Positions 7,780 to 15,712 of a stretch of DNA of 64,000 bases are shown piece after piece. Position numbers and translations under genes: made by a program. The notes below the pieces were generated by a model. That model was given only the letters and a program-made list of their open reading frames with translations. It was not told the origin of the DNA and searched no databases. Position 1 is the stretch's first letter. The number at the start of each line of letters is the position of its first letter. The stretch is from Leptolyngbya boryana PCC 6306 (GTDB lineage Bacteria; Cyanobacteriota; Cyanobacteriia; Leptolyngbyales; Leptolyngbyaceae): contig NZ_KB731326.1 of NCBI RefSeq assembly GCF_000353285.1, forward strand, positions 62,001 to 126,000, given 5' to 3'.

Positions 7780-8844
7780 CTACTCATTCTCATCGGCTGA
7801 ATCAACCTCGATCGGGCGATGACTTTCGAGTTCGATCTCCAACTGCTCCACGCTGGAAATGATTTCTTGAAGCTGGGGTGGGACAGCATCACCGCCGATC
7901 CGGTGTGTGGAGACGCTGATCGGCTGCGTCATGCCTTGAAGCGCGAGTTCAGCAACCATCCGTTTTTTGGACTTACACAAGATGATGCCAATGGTTTTCT
8001 GGTCGTCCGGGTGCTTCAGGATGGCATCGACAGCCGACACATAAAAATTCATTTTGCCGGAGAACTCAGGCTGAAACTCCACCATCTTCAGATCAATCAC
8101 CACAAAGCAGCGAAGCTTAAAATTGTAGAAAAGCAGGTCAATCCTGAACTCCTGCCCCTCGACGACGATCGGGTACTGGCTGCCGACAAAGCTGAAGCCA
8201 GAGCCAAGTTCCAGCAGAAAGTCGCGGATGTGTCCAACCAGCCCTCGCTCAAGATCGCGCTCTTGTGCTGCCTTATTTAAAGAGAGAAAGTCAAAGTTGT
8301 ATGGGTCCTTCACGAGAGCCTGCGCCAGGTCGGACTGTGGTTTCGGCAGGGTCTTCTCAAAGTTGGTGACAGCCCCACCTTGTCGCTGGTAAAGATTGCT
8401 TTCAATCTGCATTTCTAGAATGGCGCGACTCCACCCATTTTCGATAGTTTGACGGATGTACCACACGCGCTGTTCTGGGTCTTTCACCCGGTCCATCAAA
8501 ACGCAGTTATGTTTCCACGGAATTTGTCCACCGAGCTGGTGGACAAATTCCTCATCGGGATAGGCTTCAGCGAAAGCCCGCATGTATAGCAGGTTTGTGC
8601 GGGAAAATCCCTTGATGTCAGGAAACTCCCGCTTCAAATCTTTGGCCAGCCGTTCAATCACCTTGCCGCCCCAGCCTGCCTCTGCCTGACGGGTAAGAAT
8701 CTCACGGCCGATGTGCCAATACAGCAGCACAAGCTCTTTGTTCACCGCGATCGCCGCGCGGAGCTGCGCCGATCGAATGCGCGATTTCAGGGCGCTGAGA
8801 AATTCATCGTATTTTTGAATGTCGGGGAAGAGGCTGTCAGACAC
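7780..8844 (-). CDS. yhcG: YhcG-type PDDEXK nuclease domain protein (DUF1016)
   Basis: A 354-residue protein with both halves of the YhcG family. Residues 10-165 are the DUF1016 N-terminal domain (ELVLLYWHIGREI, GWGGKVIERLAKDLKREFPD, FSRTNLLYMRAF). Residues 170-330 are the nuclease domain, with FRIDLLFYN followed by CFVVIDLKM, giving the D...DxK pattern of PD-(D/E)XK enzymes, then a SAVD helix. Family members are linked to DNA repair or mobile-element defence and sometimes sit beside restriction systems. It is followed on the same strand by nothing closely coupled; the gene upstream (9439-8957) is 112 bases away and could share a promoter. Length is normal for the family. Confidence 0.92.
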   Translation of the reverse strand: MSDSLFPDIQKYDEFLSALKSRIRSAQLRAAIAVNKELVLLYWHIGREILTRQAEAGWGGKVIERLAKDLKREFPDIKGFSRTNLLYMRAFAEAYPDEEFVHQLGGQIPWKHNCVLMDRVKDPEQRVWYIRQTIENGWSRAILEMQIESNLYQRQGGAVTNFEKTLPKPQSDLAQALVKDPYNFDFLSLNKAAQERDLERGLVGHIRDFLLELGSGFSFVGSQYPIVVEGQEFRIDLLFYNFKLRCFVVIDLKMVEFQPEFSGKMNFYVSAVDAILKHPDDQKTIGIILCKSKKRMVAELALQGMTQPISVSTHRIGGDAVPPQLQEIISSVEQLEIELESHRPIEVDSADENE

Positions 8845-8956
8845 GGTGAATCGGGGTAAGGGGTGCTCGTTTCAGCATCGCAGATTTCATGAAAACGACA
8901 AGCTTTTGCTGTAATCGAACGAGCGAATTGCTGTTCCGCGCTACTGCAAAGCTCCA

Positions 8957-9439
8957 TTATTTCGGGGTATCAACATCACCGCTGATGCCGCCTTTGGCTT
9001 TTTTGATGAAGTCGATGAACTGTTGGGTCGGAATGCCGAGACCGCTGGCCGCGATCGCTACGTTGGCGCTGGGAATGGTTTCACCTTCAATTAACCGGCG
9101 CATCGTCTCGGTCGTGATTTGCTCAACCGAGGTGCCCCGCTCTAGGTCAGCGATCGGGGTCGGAGAATTCAGGTCAAAGCCGTCCTGGCAGAGCAACTCA
9201 AAGAGCCGTTCAACGGGAATGTTGCGGGATTGGGCTTCGACCTCTAATCGCTGTTCGTTTTCCTCCCAGTAATGCTCCAGCCACAGATTAACGGCATCCC
9301 GCATCAGCGACGCGCCAGATTCGTTGAGTAGTTTAGAAAGCACAAGGAATTTCCAATGGTCGAGTCGGGGCAGGGCACCGGATTGAAACCGCTGGGGTCT
9401 GGTCGAGGGCAGGCGAACTTTTTTCCAATCAATTCCCAT
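8957..9439 (-). CDS. Hypothetical protein with RHH-like N-terminus
   Basis: A 160-residue protein without a family I can name. Residues about 25-55 (DHWKFLVLSKLLNESGASLMRDAVNLWLEHY) resemble a ribbon-helix-helix or similar short DNA-binding fold. The rest is helical and acidic. It lies upstream of the YhcG gene on the same strand and diverges from the small gene at 9576, so it may regulate one of them; this is inference from position. Confidence 0.5.
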   Translation of the reverse strand: MGIDWKKVRLPSTRPQRFQSGALPRLDHWKFLVLSKLLNESGASLMRDAVNLWLEHYWEENEQRLEVEAQSRNIPVERLFELLCQDGFDLNSPTPIADLERGTSVEQITTETMRRLIEGETIPSANVAIAASGLGIPTQQFIDFIKKAKGGISGDVDTPK

Positions 9440-9575
9440 GCAAGTGTGAAATCAGCAATTTGCCTTATATTACTTGACTCGCAACGCTCGCTAAACAGGC
9501 GAAGATTACGCCTTGTCTTATTTGCGTTATAAGTAAAGCAATATTGCGTTATCGGCTTCGTCTCGTCGCTTGACC

Positions 9576-9896
9576 ATGAATGCAGACACCCACGCCCTGA
9601 TCTCACAGCAATACCAGACGATCGAAGCCCTGCGGACGCAGCCGATGGGGGGCATGGACTATTGCCAGAAATGGGTGCCGACATTTTACGGAGTTTATCC
9701 GGGAGAATCGGGTTTCAAGTCGAAGTGTCTGGCCGAGCTATCGAGGGTTACAGGCACCCAGCCGGACACAATCCGGGCGACGTGGGGAACAAACTTTGAG
9801 AAAACACCAAGCTATGCCGCTCTGCTGCTTCGCACGACGGATCTGTTGAACCAGGTGATCGTCGGCATCCGACTCCCCCCTAACTTTCCAAATTAA
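9576..9896 (+). CDS. Small hypothetical protein
   Basis: A 106-residue protein from ATG 9576 (TTG 9570 is the alternative). It has a helical N-terminus and a central aromatic patch (GMDYCQKWVPTFYGVYPGE). No family recognised. Downstream, at about 9921-9945, TGCCG...CGGCA followed by TTTTT could end its transcript. Confidence 0.5.
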   Translation: MNADTHALISQQYQTIEALRTQPMGGMDYCQKWVPTFYGVYPGESGFKSKCLAELSRVTGTQPDTIRATWGTNFEKTPSYAALLLRTTDLLNQVIVGIRLPPNFPN

Positions 9897-9969
9897 CTGC
9901 ATGATTTCATAGCAAAACGCTTGCCGTAATAAAATGCGGCATTTTTAATAGATGCATGGGGATTGCAGG

Positions 9970-9983
9970 CTGCAATATTGCAG
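9970..9983. promoter_or_regulatory. Perfect 14-bp palindrome before the 10-18 kb operon
   Basis: CTGCAATATTGCAG is a perfect dyad about 125 bases upstream of the first likely start codon (10107) of the long operon. No other copy was noticed nearby. A repressor site is the simplest reading. Confidence 0.4.
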
Positions 9984-10106
9984 ACCGGGTAACGCAAGAC
10001 TACTGAATCCCAGATGCGATGTCTCTGCATTCGAGATCAACTGAATCTGAACGCTCTCTGCACTGCCCCTGAAACCGGACTGAACCCATTCAGAACTCAC
10101 TATGAA

Positions 10107-10400
10107 ATGGAAGCCCAGATCATACAAACATCCCTGCATGATTTCATGCATTCGACCGAATTCGAGCCGACGCGCAGGCAGCTTGCCACGCTGGCGGAAT
10201 GCTCGGTTCGGACGATCGACTATGACGTGGCGTTGTTGAAGCGCCTGGTTCCGAAAGAGTTTCGCTATATCGACGGACAGGAAATTTTCACCCACGAACA
10301 AAAACGCGCGGTTCTCGGTGTGAGGCGACTGTTCAAGAAGTACAACAATGCAGCCCAGGTTGAAGATTACATCGTTAGAAATGGAGTCCCCCTCGCATGA
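10107..10400 (+). CDS. Small helix-turn-helix protein, first gene of the envelope operon
   Basis: A 97-residue protein from ATG 10107; the longer frame from 10014 is possible but lacks a better ribosome site. Residues about 18-45 (EPTRRQLATLAECSVRTIDYDVALLKRL) fit a helix-turn-helix with recognition helix SVRTIDYDVALL. The rest resembles a MerR-like second helix pair. It overlaps the next gene by 4 bases (ATGA), so the two are translationally coupled. As first gene behind a palindrome it may regulate the operon. Confidence 0.6.
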   Translation: MEAQIIQTSLHDFMHSTEFEPTRRQLATLAECSVRTIDYDVALLKRLVPKEFRYIDGQEIFTHEQKRAVLGVRRLFKKYNNAAQVEDYIVRNGVPLA

Positions 10401-10945
10401 CACGACAAGACGGCAGTGACTATCTCGGTATTCCTCTATTGCGGTTGAATGCTATTGCTGAAGCCCTCGGCGTTCCCTATGACGCAATGGAGCTGGACGA
10501 GACGCTGATCGAAGAGATTGGCGCGATCGCAATCTACATGAACGAGCATGGCGTGAGCAACCCGGCGACAGCGGTGCAGGCGGTGCATCTGAACCGCAAC
10601 GCAGCGAGTATGCCAGAGACATTCGGCGCGCAGACGAACCATGAAGCCGACATGGAGACCGTGCATCAGGATGTGGCGAACCGCTTCGTGATGATTCAAG
10701 TCGCGACCAATATCGGATTAGGCATGGCGATTCAGAACGGCGGTGTGGACCCCAAGTATCTGACCCCGGAGCATCGGCAAGCTCTGGAAGATTCGCAGAA
10801 CTTCACCCGCAGCATGGTCAACCAGCGCTTCAAGGGTGTCACCACTTTTTTGGGGCAGGTGGCGAAGGGAACGCGGCAATTGGAGATGCCCGTGGTGCCG
10901 ACCTCCGCGAGGGTTATCTCGCAGGCATCCGATTCGGGCAGCTAG
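10397..10945 (+). CDS. Hypothetical operon protein
   Basis: A 182-residue soluble protein coupled to the HTH gene by an ATGA overlap. It begins with a possible DNA-binding segment (YLGIPLLRLNAIAEALGVPYDAM) and has a helical middle rich in Asn/Ala. No family recognised. Its last 20 codons overlap, in another frame, the start of a coding stretch without a standard start codon (10879-11154). A frameshift that fused the two cannot be excluded. Confidence 0.55.
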   Translation: MTRQDGSDYLGIPLLRLNAIAEALGVPYDAMELDETLIEEIGAIAIYMNEHGVSNPATAVQAVHLNRNAASMPETFGAQTNHEADMETVHQDVANRFVMIQVATNIGLGMAIQNGGVDPKYLTPEHRQALEDSQNFTRSMVNQRFKGVTTFLGQVAKGTRQLEMPVVPTSARVISQASDSGS

Positions 10946-11154
10946 CGATCGCCATTCACGTTTCCGGTCAAGTTGAAGCGCGAACTGCCTATCTCAGAAC
11001 AGGTCAGCATCTCTTCTACGGCGTTGTCCTGACCACGCTCGTGGCAGTGATCTTTATTCCACAGTTGGCATTTTCCGTTCCGGTCTACCTGACGGGAGCC
11101 GCGATCGGACTGATGACTCGATTCCTGTTCAACTCATCTCAGGGAGCAAAATAA
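10879..11154 (+). CDS. Two-helix membrane protein without a standard start codon
   Basis: No ATG, GTG or TTG opens this frame, but its features are those of a gene. It ends in TAATG, sharing one base with the next start. The translation has AIHVSGQVEARTAYLRTGQHLF, broken here as two pieces in the frame, then two hydrophobic helices (VVLTTLVAVIFIPQLAF and VYLTGAAIGLMTRFLF). AGGG at 10866 lies 9-10 bases before ATT 10879, so a rare ATT start is one option; a -1 frameshift from the overlapping upstream gene is another, and a sequence error a third. Up to 91 codons. Small two-helix proteins are common in secretion and conjugation operons. Confidence 0.5.
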   Translation: MGDARGADLREGYLAGIRFGQLAIAIHVSGQVEARTAYLRTGQHLFYGVVLTTLVAVIFIPQLAFSVPVYLTGAAIGLMTRFLFNSSQGAK

Positions 11155-11486
11155 TGGCTCAGTACACAATCGACGTTCCGCTCCGACATCACGAGATTCT
11201 CGACGGGCTGGGGTTGCACGAACTCAGTGACACCGCGAAGTGTGACTTGATGAGTGCCCTCAGCCTGTTCGGCGGGCTTGAGGACGATGTTTCAGGACTG
11301 AACCCGCTCTCGAATGCCACCGATCTGTTGAGCGATATTGACTGTCTGGACCAGCAGGCGGTCGCCATTCTGAATGGGCTGAGCGCCTACGCTCTAACAC
11401 CGCACGACGGACGAACAATGGCAGCGATCGTGGCATCCACCCTGCACGCGGTGCAGCCAAAGCCGTATGCGTGGAGGACGACCTGA
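11154..11486 (+). CDS. Hypothetical operon protein
   Basis: A 110-residue acidic, helical protein with no transmembrane segment. It is coupled upstream (TAATG) and downstream (TGATG). No family recognised. The pattern of short hydrophobic helices (LSDTAKCDLMSALSLFGGL, AVAILNGLSAYAL) could suit a small adaptor. Confidence 0.5.
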   Translation: MAQYTIDVPLRHHEILDGLGLHELSDTAKCDLMSALSLFGGLEDDVSGLNPLSNATDLLSDIDCLDQQAVAILNGLSAYALTPHDGRTMAAIVASTLHAVQPKPYAWRTT

Positions 11487-12304
11487 TGCACCCCCCGATT
11501 ATTCAAGATGAACCCCGCTCCCCTCAGTCCGCACCCGCGCCCACCGCCGCGTCTACATCAGCGTCGCCGCGCGGCGCAGCACCACCCTCCTGGTTTCGCT
11601 GGGTGCTGGGCAATCTGATGCGTCTCGGATCGCTGAAGTTTCATCAGGTGTTCTGGATACTCGCGGCGGCAACGTTGGTCTTTCTGTTGATCCAGCTTGC
11701 CAACAGTCGCGGCAGTGCCAGCAATACCCGCATTACCACGCCCGCTGCACAGGACTTTAAAGACCTGCAAATGGCGCAGTCGATTCAGATTGTGCTCGGC
11801 AAGCCTCTCAAGAATGCGGCTGGTGAGCTGGTCACGGTATCCGACCCGCAAGTTCGGCTCCAAGCTGGCGTGCGCGTCAAGCGATGGCAGGACGAGGAAC
11901 TGATCGCCAAGCAGTCAAATATCACGATTCTGGCCATGCTGAAGGGCATGACCAGCCCAAAGCATCCGTGCTATCAAAAATCCCGCCCGGACTGTTTGCA
12001 GATCGTGCGCCGGTTTAACGATCAAGACCGCGTGAAAGCGGCGGCTGCCGAAGACCTAAAAGGGTTGATGAAAGCAAGCCAGGTCGAGGAGAGCCTCGAT
12101 TTGATTGCTCAAGGCGACCCGCCGCCGACCAAGTTTGACGATGATCTCTATACCCTCGCTGTCGCCACCGTTCGCACAGCCCGCAACGAGCTACAGCAGC
12201 GATCGTCTGGGGGACAGGCAAAAGCTCTGATTGATTCTGTTGTAAATGGAGGAGATGACAATGACCCTCGAAATGCCACTAACGCACCCCGCCGTCAGCG
12301 TTAG
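11486..12304 (+). CDS. Single-pass membrane protein of the envelope operon
   Basis: A 272-residue protein from ATG 11486, which overlaps the previous stop (TGATG); GTG 11471 is less likely. A Pro/Ala-rich cytoplasmic tail of about 40 residues precedes one transmembrane helix (VFWILAAATLVFLLIQLA, about 55-72). The remaining 200 residues are predicted outside, with one Cys pair (CYQKSRPDC). This is the topology of bitopic secretion components such as VirB8- or VirB10-like proteins, but I see no family motif. It overlaps the next gene by 44 bases. Confidence 0.55.
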   Translation: MHPPIIQDEPRSPQSAPAPTAASTSASPRGAAPPSWFRWVLGNLMRLGSLKFHQVFWILAAATLVFLLIQLANSRGSASNTRITTPAAQDFKDLQMAQSIQIVLGKPLKNAAGELVTVSDPQVRLQAGVRVKRWQDEELIAKQSNITILAMLKGMTSPKHPCYQKSRPDCLQIVRRFNDQDRVKAAAAEDLKGLMKASQVEESLDLIAQGDPPPTKFDDDLYTLAVATVRTARNELQQRSSGGQAKALIDSVVNGGDDNDPRNATNAPRRQR

Positions 12305-12602
12305 CAATAATCTGATCGAGGCTTTTTTCAGTGAGTTTGGCGCAGAATTTGAATCGTTCGTAAATTTAACGGCTCTGCTGGATTTTCGCTGCGTGCTGGC
12401 GTGTTATTCGGCGATGCACCTGGGGGGCGAACCAGACTATACCTATGTCGATGCCCTACGTGACGCGCCGCCTCCCGATATGGACATCAGCGTGCCAGTT
12501 ATCGATGCCGCCGTGAAGTTTCTGTTTGACCACCACGCACCACCTGCGATCGCGGAGTATCTGATTGGTCGGATCACGCAGCTCATTATCCTGCGTCATT
12601 AG
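12261..12602 (+). CDS. Small protein, first of three tandem paralogues
   Basis: A 113-residue acidic protein. ATG 12261 is chosen because GGAGGAG (12248-12254) is 6 bases upstream. It shares a pattern with the next gene: an FESF or LESF segment, LLDFRCVLACYS versus LFDFRAVLANYS, DY, PPDM versus PPAGM, and a tail AEYLIGR versus CEFLIGR. No outside family recognised. The tandem copies point to a repeated structural or adaptor subunit of the operon's apparatus. Confidence 0.6.
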   Translation: MTLEMPLTHPAVSVSNNLIEAFFSEFGAEFESFVNLTALLDFRCVLACYSAMHLGGEPDYTYVDALRDAPPPDMDISVPVIDAAVKFLFDHHAPPAIAEYLIGRITQLIILRH

Positions 12603-12619
12603 GGCGCACTACGACTGCC

Positions 12620-12982
12620 ATGCAAACAATCATTCCAATGTGTGAACTGGAAGGGCAAATTGATCCGGTCGTCTGGAGCCAGACGCAGGCGATCGTCGAG
12701 CAGTTTCTTGAGACCTACGGGGAATGGCTCGAATCGTTTGAAACAGCTCACCTGTTCGATTTTCGCGCCGTTCTCGCAAACTATAGCAGTCTCGTGATCG
12801 GGGCTGGCCAGAGCGACTATTGTTTTTCCCGTGCGCTGGAAGACACGCCGCCTGCGGGCATGGTGATCGCCTCAGAGACGATTCGCAGTGCAGTGGAATT
12901 TCTGGATGATGCCCAGCCTCATCCCGCAGTTTGCGAATTCCTGATTGGTCGATCATCTCAAGTTTTGCTGTCCCGATTCTGA
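12620..12982 (+). CDS. Small protein, second of three tandem paralogues
   Basis: A 120-residue acidic protein 17 bases after its paralogue. Conserved blocks in the same order: LESFETAHLFDFRAVLANYS, a DY pair, PPAGM, and CEFLIGRSSQVLL. Identity by eye is about one third over the aligned part. Soluble, no signal peptide. Function unknown. Confidence 0.6.
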   Translation: MQTIIPMCELEGQIDPVVWSQTQAIVEQFLETYGEWLESFETAHLFDFRAVLANYSSLVIGAGQSDYCFSRALEDTPPAGMVIASETIRSAVEFLDDAQPHPAVCEFLIGRSSQVLLSRF

Positions 12983-13014
12983 ATAATCCACGCAATTGAT
13001 TTGAGGACTCACTT

Positions 13015-13371
13015 GTGAACGCGATTTCTTTTACGAAAGATGCTTTACCCGGCTACTACGGCGACACACCCGCCGTTGCTGCAATCATCGCTTATTGCCA
13101 CGACGATGATTTGTTCAAAACGCTGTCTGCATCGGAGAAATGGGGGTTCTTGACCTTTTTGACTTACTGGCAGTGGAACTGTGTCGATGCGGGTGCGGCC
13201 CGCACCAACACCGCCATCAGCGGTTCGTTTGAAGAATTTGGCTATGAGCTATCCCCCACGATCGCAGCATTGATACAAATCCTGAATGATCATCACGCCA
13301 ACGAGGTTGATGCCCACATCTTGATCAACGCGCTAACCAACCAGATTCAGCAAAACATTTTCGCGGTTTGA
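13015..13371 (+). CDS. Small protein, divergent third tandem copy
   Basis: A 118-residue protein with a GTG start. It has the same length and tail layout as the two preceding genes (NDHHANEVDAHILINALTNQI against DHHAPPAIAEYLIGRITQLI in the first), but its N-terminal half has diverged. The next gene's first in-frame codon (TTG 13368) overlaps its stop, although that gene probably starts at ATG 13401. Confidence 0.5.
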   Translation: MNAISFTKDALPGYYGDTPAVAAIIAYCHDDDLFKTLSASEKWGFLTFLTYWQWNCVDAGAARTNTAISGSFEEFGYELSPTIAALIQILNDHHANEVDAHILINALTNQIQQNIFAV

Positions 13372-13400
13372 TTGTCCTTTTCGTGATCCGGTACAGCATC

Positions 13401-14729
13401 ATGCCTCCTGTGCTTAAAAACCTATTGTCAATGCTGTGTCTGCTGGGCGCGTGCTGGTCAGGACTGAATGCGGCGCAGATTCAGTCTGTTCTGCCAGCGG
13501 ACGCACCGACCGAGATCATGCAGGAAGGCACCATTCCGGTCGAGCAGCGCTCAAACACGCTGGGGTTCGGCTTGTCGGGGCTGCTGTTCGTGCTGGCGAT
13601 CGCCATGCAGCTCGACACTGTTTTTCGCCGTGAGGAGCAGGGCAGTTTGCCACCCACATCAGTGCCAGCCGCACCGTTGACAGACGCGCCTGTGGCTTCA
13701 TCGAACCTTGCCCAGACCCCACCTCCGCCGTCCTCACCACAGTCTGCACCTGACCCAAATTCTCAGCAGAATGGTGAGGTGCCAAGCTCGGTAGCGCCTG
13801 CTGTTCAAACACTCGTTGCGGTTGCCCCGATTATTCAGGATTCCCCTGTCTATACAGTTCCCGCAACTGCAACGAACGGGGGTGCAGCAACCCGCGAAGA
13901 CATCTTGACCAAATTCGCGGCATCACCGTTGGGACTGGTGTTTACAGCGCCCCCAGGCACAGGAAAGACCTGCACCGAGCTTGCCTATCTCGCCAAGCTG
14001 TTCGAGCAGTCGCCAGACGCGATCGTGCGGGTGGTGTGCCGCAAAAAGGATGCTTTTTTGGGACTCGCAGCTATTCCCCGCTGTGTTGAACTGATTGACC
14101 CGCAGTTCGAGGTGTTTTTCGAGGCGATTAACTGGATTCACGGCATCCTGCATCAACGCCTGGGAATGCCCGTGCAGCAGCGCGGGTCGCTTGAGCCAGT
14201 GCGTCAGGTAATCGGTGACTACTACAGCACAGCAAACAGTTTAAGCCAGCAGAAAAAATACCGCGATCGCTGGGAAGAAACCAAAGCAAAGCTGGGCGAC
14301 ATCAATACGCTCGGTCGCGAGGTCAACGTAGGAGCGGTAATCGATACGCATAGCTTCAACACGGCGGCACTGGGCGTCTCCGATGGCAATATCCGGGACT
14401 GCCTCAATATCGCAGCGCTCGGCAAGATTACCCGCGATGACAATGGTCGCGAGGATGGCGGTTACGGATCGATCTTCAAGGCGATCAACAACAAGCTGGT
14501 CGTCGATGATGACACGCTGCGTCAGCAGCTCTTAAAGCGGGATTTACCACCGCTGCAAGAGCAGAGCCAGCAAACAGGTCAGCCCGTTCTGTTCACAACG
14601 ATGGGCACCCCGCGCCTGATGCTGCTGCCGGATTTGCGCTGGGCAGAAACCTATCAGTTGCCGCGTGCAACCCTTCAACGTTTGGCCGCGAAGCTGGGAA
14701 CGTCGTTACCGGAGGAACATGCAACCTGA
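13401..14729 (+). CDS. Membrane-anchored P-loop ATPase
   Basis: A 442-residue protein from ATG 13401. Residues 1-25 look like a signal or first membrane helix (LLSMLCLLGACWSGLNAAQ). A second helix follows at about 52-68 (LGFGLSGLLFVLAIAMQL), then a Pro/Ser/Gln-rich linker of about 90 residues. The cytoplasmic domain begins near 165 and has Walker A APPGTGKT (about 184-191). Candidate Walker B segments are VGAVIDTHSF and KLVVDDDTL. It could be the energy source of the operon's apparatus, comparable in position to TraG/VirD4 or FtsK-like pumps, but the domain does not match those families by eye. Confidence 0.6.
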   Translation: MPPVLKNLLSMLCLLGACWSGLNAAQIQSVLPADAPTEIMQEGTIPVEQRSNTLGFGLSGLLFVLAIAMQLDTVFRREEQGSLPPTSVPAAPLTDAPVASSNLAQTPPPPSSPQSAPDPNSQQNGEVPSSVAPAVQTLVAVAPIIQDSPVYTVPATATNGGAATREDILTKFAASPLGLVFTAPPGTGKTCTELAYLAKLFEQSPDAIVRVVCRKKDAFLGLAAIPRCVELIDPQFEVFFEAINWIHGILHQRLGMPVQQRGSLEPVRQVIGDYYSTANSLSQQKKYRDRWEETKAKLGDINTLGREVNVGAVIDTHSFNTAALGVSDGNIRDCLNIAALGKITRDDNGREDGGYGSIFKAINNKLVVDDDTLRQQLLKRDLPPLQEQSQQTGQPVLFTTMGTPRLMLLPDLRWAETYQLPRATLQRLAAKLGTSLPEEHAT

Positions 14730-14822
14730 CCATCGCTACGGGGAACGCGCCCCACCTGCGGCTTTTGCCGTCAAAGACCGCTGACCGCTCGAATGAAACC
14801 AACTTTTTTGAGGACTGAACTC

Positions 14823-15380
14823 ATGCCGACAAGACGAACTACGACCACGATGCCGCAGCCCGTCACTCTGCCGCAGCAGACAACCTACAGTGACGATATT
14901 TTGATGTATGACGCGCACGGGCACGCTGTACCCGTTGGGCAAGAAGCGATCGTTTACCGCAGCTATCGCGACGTGAATCCGCATACCAACCCGAACGCCG
15001 TGATCGACTGGGCATGGCAGGGGTCATCGATTCTGTTCCGCCGCCCGGTGCGAACCCTGTTCGGCGGCGCACTGATTCTGCTGGTGCTGGTGGCGGGGTG
15101 GAATATTTTCACCGGCACGCTGCTAGTTGCGATCGGCGCGGCTAAACCCGTGTCACTAGGGCAAATCCGCGACAAGACTTCTGTTTCGCAAGTGTCATAC
15201 GCGATCGGATCATCGTTTGTTGCGCCGGTGGCGCGTGGAACAACCGCTACCTTTGTCCGCGTGGCAAGTGAAACCGCGCCTGAAGCCGTTCTGGTGGACG
15301 ATCGCAAAGCGACTCCCCAGCAGGACGACCTGGATCGGGCACTGACCGAAGTGCGCTACACCCGCCAGCCAGCGCGCTAG
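14823..15380 (+). CDS. Single-pass membrane protein of the envelope operon
   Basis: A 185-residue protein from ATG 14823, chosen for GAGGA 8 bases upstream; ATG 14793 is the alternative. A polar N-terminal 70 residues is followed by one strong transmembrane helix (TLFGGALILLVLVAGWNIF). About 75 residues lie beyond it. No family recognised. The next gene begins 8 bases after its stop, with AGGAGG between. Confidence 0.55.
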   Translation: MPTRRTTTTMPQPVTLPQQTTYSDDILMYDAHGHAVPVGQEAIVYRSYRDVNPHTNPNAVIDWAWQGSSILFRRPVRTLFGGALILLVLVAGWNIFTGTLLVAIGAAKPVSLGQIRDKTSVSQVSYAIGSSFVAPVARGTTATFVRVASETAPEAVLVDDRKATPQQDDLDRALTEVRYTRQPAR

Positions 15381-15388
15381 GAGGCACC

Positions 15389-15712
15389 GTGAGAACAGGG
15401 AATCTGCTGATTTGCATCACCTGCCTGCTGACGCTGCTTTCAGAGTGGTCTGTATCAGGGCAACTCATGTTTGGATTCCCTTTTATTACAGAACCCCTCA
15501 GCCAGTTGGCCAAAGTACCGGGGTCAGCATCCAGGGTGCGCGATCGAACGTTTGCCGAGCTGGATAAATTCCGGCCAGCACTGCCCGCCGACCCGATGCT
15601 GACCACTGCCCCGCCCAAGCCTGCGCTCGATCAAGCCACGCTCGTGGAGTTGCGAGGAACTCATGCACATCCCCGGTTATCTCAAAAAGGCACTCGACGA
15701 AGCAAACCCTGA
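15389..15712 (+). CDS. Secreted or lipoprotein-like small protein
   Basis: A 107-residue protein with a GTG start behind a perfect AGGAGG. Residues 1-24 are a signal peptide (LLICITCLLTLLSEWSVSG). The remainder is Pro-rich and probably extracytoplasmic. Its end overlaps the start of the M23 peptidase gene by 50 bases, implying coupling. No family recognised. Confidence 0.6.
   Translation: MRTGNLLICITCLLTLLSEWSVSGQLMFGFPFITEPLSQLAKVPGSASRVRDRTFAELDKFRPALPADPMLTTAPPKPALDQATLVELRGTHAHPRLSQKGTRRSKP

Noticed and set aside
9921-9945. Strong terminator TGCCG...CGGCA-TTTTT
   Set aside because: The stem is only five base pairs; mentioned with the upstream gene but not listed as a feature.
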